A stretch of DNA of 49,065 bases from a virus. Under the pieces are notes generated by a model that saw only the letters and a program-made list of their open reading frames with translations, had not been told where the DNA came from and did not search any database. Positions 36,669 to 42,981 of the stretch are shown here, piece after piece; positions within the stretch are counted from its first letter, which is position 1; the number at the start of each line of letters is the position of its first letter. The position numbers were made by a program, and so were the translations under genes. The stretch covers positions 1-49,065 of the IMG/VR virus record IMGVR_UViG_3300045742_000049, one strand, 5' to 3'.

Positions 36669-36689
36669 ACCCTACTGCTTGGGTGTGAC
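36669..36689 (-). promoter_or_regulatory. GTCACA-N9-TAGGGT promoter-like element (leaderless)
   Basis: Minus-strand GTCACA (36689-36684), 9 bases, TAGGGT (36674-36669), ending 7 bases before the GTG at 36661. It lies 5 bases after the stop of the upstream gene and is the rightmost member of the family found. Confidence 0.75.
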
Positions 36690-36693
36690 GGGG

Positions 36694-36888
36694 CTAGAGG
36701 GCCACCAGCCACCCAGCATCGACCATGGGGGGCACGCCGGTCCCGGTCACCCAGAACTCTGAGTTCGCTCGGAGGCCCATGACGGTCACGGTGGCGCGCA
36801 CGTTGATGGGCGCCTCTCCCGTCGGCTCGCCAAGAACGAGTGGACTCGACTCGGAGAAGGTGCGGACCTTGTTGCAACCACATCCCAT
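36694..36888 (-). CDS. Small MGCGC-type phage protein, 64 aa
   Basis: It begins MGCGCNK, followed by a beta-rich segment. Short proteins with this Cys-Gly-Cys start occur next to phage structural genes, with unknown function. It is the last gene of the structural-side operon before the promoter at 36669-36689. Confidence 0.7.
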   Translation of the reverse strand: MGCGCNKVRTFSESSPLVLGEPTGEAPINVRATVTVMGLRANSEFWVTGTGVPPMVDAGWLVAL

Positions 36889-36897
36889 GGCAGCAAC

Positions 36898-37359
36898 CTA
36901 CTCGTCAGTCGATGGCTTGCGAGAACGTGAGCGCGAGGACTTGGACCGGCTGCTCGATGAGGACTTGGACCGGCTGCTGTCTGACGACGACCGAGATCCT
37001 GAGTAGGAGGGCTTCTCCGGTTCTGGCTCCGGCTCGGGAGCGACCGCAGTGGTAACCGAGGTTGACACGGCGGCCTGCACTGCCGGTTCCTCAGCCTTGA
37101 CCTTGGCCTTCTCCCTTGCAGCGGCCTCTGCTCGCTTCTTGGCGAGGGCCTCCTTGACGGCGGAGGCCGAATTGGAGGGGATCGGGGTTGGCTTGGTACG
37201 GGCTTCTTCGATCCTCTTGAGTGTCGCCTTGGACACCTCCACCGGAACGATGTGGCCGTCACGCACCAACTTCATGGTGCGGTCGGAATCGTCGGGGAAC
37301 TCGGCCGTCTTGCCGCGCTTGGCCTCGGGCATGTTCAGGGTTGCTCGGTACTTTCCCAT
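36898..37359 (-). CDS. Protein with Ser/Arg/Lys-rich C-terminal tail, 153 aa
   Basis: The N-terminal 70 residues look folded. An alanine/lysine helix (about 75-105) and a low-complexity tail of serine, arginine and lysine (about 125-148) follow. The tail is encoded by an imperfect 24-base repeat that contains two exact 20-base copies (36935-36954 and 36959-36978). The tail could bind nucleic acid or phosphorylated surfaces. Function unknown. Confidence 0.75.
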   Translation of the reverse strand: MGKYRATLNMPEAKRGKTAEFPDDSDRTMKLVRDGHIVPVEVSKATLKRIEEARTKPTPIPSNSASAVKEALAKKRAEAAAREKAKVKAEEPAVQAAVSTSVTTAVAPEPEPEPEKPSYSGSRSSSDSSRSKSSSSSRSKSSRSRSRKPSTDE

Positions 37360-37361
37360 GA

Positions 37362-37655
37362 TCACGCAGGCTTCGAGTAGGTCGGGGTCTTGGGGCTGCC
37401 AAGGAGCCAACCGGCCTTCGGCCACTTCTGCTCCAACATGCGGACGACGGTGTACCACAGCGAGCCACCGATGGTGACGACGGCTGCGTTGACCTGAGCG
37501 GCATCAGCGTCGAGGCCACGCTCGGCCAGGTAGGCCACAACGCCCGCGGTGACGTAGGGAACCACGGTACGGATGATCGCAGCACCGAAGTCCACGGGGA
37601 TGGCCCCCGCGGCGCCCTCGGTCACGACCGGCTGGTTTGCGTTCGGATCACTCAT
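37362..37655 (-). CDS. Holin-like membrane protein, 97 aa
   Basis: A first membrane segment (residues of about 24-43, AAIIRTVVPYVTAGVVAYLA) and a weaker second segment (about 55-72) are followed by V-R-M-L-E-Q-K-W-P-K-A-G-W-L-L-G and P-x-Y. The V-R-x-L-E...GWLLG ending resembles small membrane proteins annotated as putative holins in actinobacterial phages. It is not adjacent to the endolysin, so the holin role is an inference. Confidence 0.65.
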   Translation of the reverse strand: MSDPNANQPVVTEGAAGAIPVDFGAAIIRTVVPYVTAGVVAYLAERGLDADAAQVNAAVVTIGGSLWYTVVRMLEQKWPKAGWLLGSPKTPTYSKPA

Positions 37656-38494
37656 GCTTCCTCCACTGCTGAGGCAGTTTGGACCAGCCCAAGGTTAGCC
37701 GATCGTTCGATCGGGTCCAGGGTTCCCACCCAACCGACTACGTTCTTGTGGGCATCATGCAGGGGGTTGGCCGAGGCCCGGACCTCCGCCACGTCGTTGG
37801 TGCTGACGTTGACGAGGCGGAACAGGGCGGTGAAATCCGTCGGGTCACCAACGGCTCGGCCCCACATCTCGAACACCCGAGTGCGGTCGTCGGGGTGCAG
37901 CGAGTGCGCCCACCCCTCGCCGCGAGCGTCCTCAACGGCCAGGCCGGTGAGGCGCCGAAAGGCGGGGTTGGTGTAGGTGAACCAGCCGTTGGCGTCAGCC
38001 TCGAAGATGGGGACCTCCAAGGCCCGGTACAACTGCCGGATGCGCTCCTTGGCCCCGATGGCCTCGGCCAGCACCTCCTCGGCGTACTCGGTCAACTTCT
38101 CCATGCGCTCGTGGGTGTCAGCGAAGCGCGTATCGAGGCAGGTGTGGATGTTCTCCAACGCCTTCTTGATGTCCTCCTGATTGCTGCTCGTCTCAGTAGC
38201 CCATTCGACCAAGGTCCCTTGGCCATCCCTGAGCATGTCCATCTGATCGCGCAGTGAGGAGCCACCATTCTTGCCAGCGACCTTGGACTCCACTACGTCA
38301 CTTACGACGCGAGATGACCAACTCGTGAGAGGTTCGGACACCAGACGACGCCAGACCCACCTGATGGCGCGCAGGATTGCCTGACCGATCGGCGTCTTGA
38401 GGATGATGCCGATGGCCGCGACTACAGCGGCGCCCCAGAGAAGCCACTCGCCGTTGGTATGCCACCAAGTGTGGTCAGCCAGAATTGGGTTCAC
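37652..38494 (-). CDS. Membrane-anchored PAS-domain protein, 280 aa, GTG start
   Basis: A transmembrane helix (16-32, EWLLWGAAVVAAIGIIL) is followed by a coiled-coil region (about 85-155) and a PAS domain (154-262): VPIFEADANGWFTYTNPAFR then RLTG, H-P-D-D-R, a FRLV strand and VVGWVGTLDPI. No kinase, cyclase or other output domain follows. PAS domains sense small ligands, redox state or light and mediate dimerisation. The gene overlaps the holin-like gene by 4 bases, which suggests a role at the membrane or in the virion. Confidence 0.85.
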   Translation of the reverse strand: MNPILADHTWWHTNGEWLLWGAAVVAAIGIILKTPIGQAILRAIRWVWRRLVSEPLTSWSSRVVSDVVESKVAGKNGGSSLRDQMDMLRDGQGTLVEWATETSSNQEDIKKALENIHTCLDTRFADTHERMEKLTEYAEEVLAEAIGAKERIRQLYRALEVPIFEADANGWFTYTNPAFRRLTGLAVEDARGEGWAHSLHPDDRTRVFEMWGRAVGDPTDFTALFRLVNVSTNDVAEVRASANPLHDAHKNVVGWVGTLDPIERSANLGLVQTASAVEEA

Positions 38495-38507
38495 CGATCA
38501 TGGCTCC

Positions 38508-38933
38508 TCAGGGTGCAGCGAGGATCGCATCGATCGAGGCTTGGGACAGGCGGTAGTTGCGGCGCAGGGCTTCGGCGGCCCCCTCGGGCACGACGTACTC
38601 ACCAGACATGGGGTTGGCGGGGGCGGGTGGGACGAGAGCCTCGGCGGTGGCGAGGGGGATTCCCGCTGTAACGAGATCGTCCACTTGGGTCTGCCGGTCT
38701 GTCCCGGCCTGGGTGATCTCAACATCCACGAGGGCCTTCTTGGAAGCCCAATCATCGATGTCATCGAGGTACTGCGCCCGCATGAAGTCAGCGAACTCCT
38801 CCTCGGTGACCTCGGTGGCACCCTCGGGAATAGGGTTGCACTCAGCGAAGATGTTCCCCTCGTCGTCGTGCAGACAAACGAATACCCCGTAGGTCCCGTT
38901 CTTCTCCCACCACTTGATCGTTTCGGTAGCCAT
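38508..38933 (-). CDS. Hypothetical tail-region protein, 141 aa
   Basis: A small soluble protein between the PAS gene and a fibre-like gene. The C-terminus (A-L-R-R-N-Y-R-L-S-Q-A-S-I-D) is helical. No family recognised; position suggests a role in tail or adhesin assembly. Confidence 0.75.
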   Translation of the reverse strand: MATETIKWWEKNGTYGVFVCLHDDEGNIFAECNPIPEGATEVTEEEFADFMRAQYLDDIDDWASKKALVDVEITQAGTDRQTQVDDLVTAGIPLATAEALVPPAPANPMSGEYVVPEGAAEALRRNYRLSQASIDAILAAP

Positions 38934-39817
38934 CAGTCAGTCGTCCATGCTTCGAGGTTGAGGGAGCAGCCGAACCGCCACTGAACACTATTCCCCCCGG
39001 CTGGGACTTGGCCCGGCCCGCTCGCAACCTGCAGGGACCCGGCGATCTCTGCCGTGACGGTCTGACCGGCAAGCAAGACGATGGTGCCAGCATAGGTCCG
39101 AGGCCAGAAGGAGATGCCAAGAGCGCCATTCGCGTTGAATGGCGTCAGCGCCGTGTTGTATTCCACGAATGGCGCTTCCTGGCTGAACCCAACGGGGTAG
39201 TTCCGGTTCTGGTAGACGCCGTGGTAGATGTCCCACCCGTTGCTGATCCTGAACCCAGGGATGCTGCTGTAGGACAACCTGGCCAACATCGTGCGGCAGG
39301 TGTTGTTCGTGTAGGAGAGGCCAGCGCGCTCGGTCGTCTCGATGCCAGGCGTTGCGTTCGCCGGGAACCCTCCGGTTCCGCGATACGCGGCGAAGAAGGC
39401 GTCGATGTCGCAAACGGTCGTCCCGAACCCGACACCGCTAACGCCAGCCACGCCAGGCTTCGCGTTCACGGCGCCAACAGAAAGGGAGACGTGCTGGTGG
39501 TCGGGAGCGTAGAGGCCGCTGGCGGTGTGGCCGATGGCGTTGCACGCCGACGGGTTCAACTTGACGTAGAGGCCGTTGCCGTCGCAGTCAAGGCCGCGGG
39601 ACGTGTCGTAGTCGATGCCGAGGTCGAGTTGGTTGGCCCCATTGATCTCGGCACTGATGCCACAGGAGGCTCCGCCGAGGTTGATGCCGACTCCTTCGCC
39701 CTCGGTGCAGATGAGGCCGCCATCGGGGTCCAAGATGACCTCGCCGGTCAACTTGTTCTCCTCGGTGATCTCCAAGTCCAGAGAGCAGGAGTCCTCAACA
39801 CATGGGACGGTAGCCAT
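38933..39817 (-). CDS. Fibre-like minor tail protein, 294 aa
   Basis: Glycine-, asparagine- and cysteine-rich. The N-terminal half has the repeat-like pattern D-P-D-G-G-L-I-C...G-V-G-I-N-L and R-G-L-D-C-D-G-N-G-L-Y-V-K-L, related to modules in the protein at 40194-41360. The C-terminal half looks like a beta-rich receptor-binding or collar domain. Probably a virion surface protein. Confidence 0.75.
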   Translation of the reverse strand: MATVPCVEDSCSLDLEITEENKLTGEVILDPDGGLICTEGEGVGINLGGASCGISAEINGANQLDLGIDYDTSRGLDCDGNGLYVKLNPSACNAIGHTASGLYAPDHQHVSLSVGAVNAKPGVAGVSGVGFGTTVCDIDAFFAAYRGTGGFPANATPGIETTERAGLSYTNNTCRTMLARLSYSSIPGFRISNGWDIYHGVYQNRNYPVGFSQEAPFVEYNTALTPFNANGALGISFWPRTYAGTIVLLAGQTVTAEIAGSLQVASGPGQVPAGGNSVQWRFGCSLNLEAWTTD

Positions 39818-40197
39818 CAGGCACCTCCTGGGGTCCACGCCGCGTCGATGGCGTCGATCCACTGCTGGCAGCGTCCAGAACATTCCGTGGCGGCGAGCAC
39901 GTTGATCCCGAGGGCCACCTGTACGGCGGGGTCGAGAGCCAGGTCTGCATCGGCCTTGGCCTTCGTGGCCTCATAGCCATCCTTGAGGGACTGAACGAAC
40001 TCGTCGGTCTTGGTCTGCAAGTCAGCGGGCGGCGTCTCGCCAGCAGCGTCGAGCGCGGCGATAGTTGCCTCGGCGGTGTCGAGGGCGGCCTGCTGGGGCG
40101 CCACCTTGCCCCCGATGTCGGTGGCCAACTGCTTGGTGATCTCGGCCATCGCCCGAACACAGTCGTTCTGGTAGTAGCCGTCATCGATGATGCTCAT
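39817..40197 (-). CDS. Hypothetical helical protein, 126 aa
   Basis: The central helical region is alanine-rich (A-A-L-D-T-A-E-A-T-I-A-A-L-D-A-A). C-S-G-R-C lies near the C-terminus. It sits between two fibre-like genes and overlaps both by 1-4 bases, so it may be a chaperone or spacer for them. The start MSIIDDGYY fits the overlap. Confidence 0.75.
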   Translation of the reverse strand: MSIIDDGYYQNDCVRAMAEITKQLATDIGGKVAPQQAALDTAEATIAALDAAGETPPADLQTKTDEFVQSLKDGYEATKAKADADLALDPAVQVALGINVLAATECSGRCQQWIDAIDAAWTPGGA

Positions 40198-41360
40198 GGC
40201 AGACCAATCCTCGTCACCTGCAAGAAGGGAAGCCCCCAATTGAACGGAACAGGGATACCCGTGCCGTAGACCGGCCCGGTGTCCAAGACGGCCCCGGCGA
40301 AGGCGCCGTTGTAGTCCTCCGCAGCGAAGTCGGCCGAGATCGTGTCACCAACGGCGAGCGTGATGGTCCGAGACACATGCAGGTAGGGGGTGTTGAAGGG
40401 AGATGCCAGGGTCGAGTACCGGGTCTGCGCCGTCTGCCCGATGCCATCAGCGAGGCCACCAGCAGTAGTACCGCGCCAGAGGCGGAGCCGCAAGATCATG
40501 TCCCCGGCAGTGACCGGGTTCAGCGACCATGCTGGGTGGGTGGCCTGCACCAAGTAGACCCCAGCGCCACCAGCCGGGACCTCGATGTAGGTCGTCGCGT
40601 AGGCGGGACCCGCCCCGCACAGATGAGTGACGAGGCCGACCGCTTCTTCCACCGTGTCGTAGTCGATGAAGGTGTTCGAGGTGACTCCGAGGGGAGCGGG
40701 CGGGAGGATCGTCGGACACACGCCGTTGTGCACGATCGTGGCCCGCATGTCCACCGCGGCCTGAGCGACGGCAGGGACGTACACGCCGTCAAGTCGGCAC
40801 TCGACCGTGTTGCCGGGGTCGGCGGAGAGAAGCAACTGAGCATCGAGGGGGGTGCCAGCGGCGCCATCTCCCGAGAGTTGCACGCAGTTGTCGGTGGCGG
40901 TGACGTTCAGCCGCGCCCGGAGGCCCTGGTCGGGGTCCGGCGAAGCGACGCACTCAAGGAGATTGGCCACGTCCGGCGAGATGATCGGGGTGGCGGTGAC
41001 GGGATCGCCAGCGGTGCCGACACCTTCGAGATCGATGCAGTCGGTGTCGGCGACCACGATCTCCGAAGGCGGGACGTAGAGGCCATCGACGTTGCAGACG
41101 AGACGGTTGTCTACGAGGGGATCGACCTCGACGCTGATCTCAGCCGGGACCACCGAGTCGTCCACGGTGATGCAGTCGCCCGCGGCAGGAGGCTCCACGA
41201 GGAGTCCATCCTCTCCGCAGACCGCCTGGTTGTTGGCAGCGGGGTCGATCTCAAGGCCGAGAATGTAGGGCGCGCCGGGGTTGCCGTTTCCGGCGACCGT
41301 CATGCAGTCACCTTCCACGATCACGCAGTTGCATTCCGAAACGCAGCCGCACCTGGCCAT
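40194..41360 (-). CDS. Repeat-containing fibre-like tail protein, 388 aa
   Basis: About four modules of roughly 45 residues in the first 200 residues share a pattern of D-C-x-(T/D)-(V/L)...G-x-G-x-x-(G)-x-P...N-x-(L/A)-x-C-x-x-D-G-(L/V)-(Y/L)-V. The C-terminal 180 residues form a beta-rich domain without repeats. The cysteine at each module boundary may make disulfides outside the cell. Probably a tail fibre or decoration protein. Confidence 0.8.
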   Translation of the reverse strand: MARCGCVSECNCVIVEGDCMTVAGNGNPGAPYILGLEIDPAANNQAVCGEDGLLVEPPAAGDCITVDDSVVPAEISVEVDPLVDNRLVCNVDGLYVPPSEIVVADTDCIDLEGVGTAGDPVTATPIISPDVANLLECVASPDPDQGLRARLNVTATDNCVQLSGDGAAGTPLDAQLLLSADPGNTVECRLDGVYVPAVAQAAVDMRATIVHNGVCPTILPPAPLGVTSNTFIDYDTVEEAVGLVTHLCGAGPAYATTYIEVPAGGAGVYLVQATHPAWSLNPVTAGDMILRLRLWRGTTAGGLADGIGQTAQTRYSTLASPFNTPYLHVSRTITLAVGDTISADFAAEDYNGAFAGAVLDTGPVYGTGIPVPFNWGLPFLQVTRIGLP

Positions 41361-41401
41361 CAGCGGTCCTCCTGGGGTCCTAAGTGCCTAGTGTAGCCCG
41401 A

Positions 41402-41593
41402 CTACTTGGCCCCGATCTCGGGACCCAAGGTCCCGGTCGGGACATAGAGGTAGCGAAGGCAGTTGTCAACTTCCCTGAGTACCCACCCAGGGTCGGGGGG
41501 CAGCGCTCCTGGCTGCTCCAAGTTCCGCAGGCGACGCTCCATCTCGGCCACGCGATCGGCCAAGGAAAGCGACTCTCGGTCACGGTATGCCAT
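41402..41593 (-). CDS. Small coiled-coil protein, 63 aa
   Basis: L-A-D-R-V-A-E-M-E-R-R-L-R-N-L-E is a heptad helix, followed by a proline/tryptophan-containing tail. Located between tail genes. It may be a short tail-tip or fibre-attachment protein. Confidence 0.7.
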   Translation of the reverse strand: MAYRDRESLSLADRVAEMERRLRNLEQPGALPPDPGWVLREVDNCLRYLYVPTGTLGPEIGAK

Positions 41594-41601
41594 CAGACCC
41601 C

Positions 41602-42978
41602 CTAGGTCACCGTTGTCTCGGCGTCAGAGCCGCCCTCGGTGTAGCCGAGAGGTTGCAGGTCGATCGAGACATTACCATCGAAGTTCACCGTGACTTGCTG
41701 CAGCCGGAAGTCATTGACCACATGGCGGCAGGTCGATTGAGTATCGACGCGCATCCTCATGCCGGGGATCAACTGCTCGACGGTGATGGGAGCCGTTGTC
41801 TTGAGGCCAGCACCCACGGGAGTCTCGATGAACTGAGGGTCCCTGAGCAGATCAACCCGAGTCTGAGCGGCGACACGGCACGAATCCTCGTCCAAGATGT
41901 CAGGCTCCTCGAACACCCGCACGAGATAGCCGTAGAAGTCGATGTAGTTCTGGGGCGCCTTGGCGGTGGCCTGGACCCCTTGCCCCTTGACGATCACGAC
42001 CGTCGCCTGCTCATTGCCGCGATCGCGCACGATTGGGGGAGCGCTCCAATGCTCGTCAAGAAGGGTAACGAAGGGACTTGCATCGACCTCCTCACCTCCG
42101 ACGATCACGTTGCGCGAGAAGGCCGTGAAGTCAAGCCCCGTGTCGGCCAACTCCTTGATGGCGTCCATCGCGTACTGGTAGACGTTGCCGTTGTAGGAGC
42201 GGTCGCCAACCACCCCGGTCAACTGCGTGATCAGGTTGATGTTCGGGGACCTATCTGGCGCCATCGCCTCCTCGTAGATGCGGAGGAAGATGTCGGTCAG
42301 GTCATCGCCGAAGAAGGTGAGGCTTGGGATGGTGCGACGGTCCCACCAAGCGGTGAGATCGTCGGCCTCAACGGCGATGGTCCCGTAGCCGAACGCCACA
42401 TCAGTCACCGGACCGGCCCACTGATCGCGGCCATCGCGGTAGACGATGATCTCGGTCGCCCACGGGCGGATGTCCTCCCAACCCTCGCAACAAGACTCAC
42501 CAAGGCGCCCCGACACAACTCCCTGCATGGACAGCATGGAGGTGTCATCAAGCACGCGGGTGAACTCGCCAGAGGTGGGCTTGAGTTCGGCGATTACGTT
42601 CTGCGCCCCACGGGTGACGAGCAGGACGCGCATGTCATTGCCATCACCCAGCAGGCCGCCGGACCGACAAGATGTGAAGCCCTTGATGTCGAGAGGAGTT
42701 GAACAGGTCTGCTCGCACTCGCAGTCGAGCACGATCGTGTCGGCGAGCGTGCGCTCAGGAACCAACTCGTAGACCTCGATCTCCCAGACCTGCCCACAGG
42801 TCATGACAATGGCGACGCATTGCTGCTCATCCTGAGCCAGCGAGAAGAAGGTTGAGGTTGCGGTGACTGGATTGACTACCTCGACATCGGCAGGACCGCC
42901 AACAGCCGTGATGCAGACGTTGGCCGTTGGGCTGCAGGTGTCGTCAGCGGTGACATCGGCGGTGACCTCGATGGCCAT
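41602..42978 (-). CDS. Gp37-like minor tail protein, 458 aa
   Basis: The segment IIVYRDGRDQWAGPVTDV, E-A-D-D-L-T-A-W-W-D-R-R, G-L-D-F-T-A, and the C-terminal LIPGMRM...V-x-L-Q-P-L-G match my memory of the ReqiPepy6 Gp37-like family of siphovirus minor tail proteins. The N-terminal 80 residues are a cysteine-containing extension. It probably forms part of the tail tip or baseplate hub. Confidence 0.82.
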   Translation of the reverse strand: MAIEVTADVTADDTCSPTANVCITAVGGPADVEVVNPVTATSTFFSLAQDEQQCVAIVMTCGQVWEIEVYELVPERTLADTIVLDCECEQTCSTPLDIKGFTSCRSGGLLGDGNDMRVLLVTRGAQNVIAELKPTSGEFTRVLDDTSMLSMQGVVSGRLGESCCEGWEDIRPWATEIIVYRDGRDQWAGPVTDVAFGYGTIAVEADDLTAWWDRRTIPSLTFFGDDLTDIFLRIYEEAMAPDRSPNINLITQLTGVVGDRSYNGNVYQYAMDAIKELADTGLDFTAFSRNVIVGGEEVDASPFVTLLDEHWSAPPIVRDRGNEQATVVIVKGQGVQATAKAPQNYIDFYGYLVRVFEEPDILDEDSCRVAAQTRVDLLRDPQFIETPVGAGLKTTAPITVEQLIPGMRMRVDTQSTCRHVVNDFRLQQVTVNFDGNVSIDLQPLGYTEGGSDAETTVT

Positions 42979-42981
42979 AGG

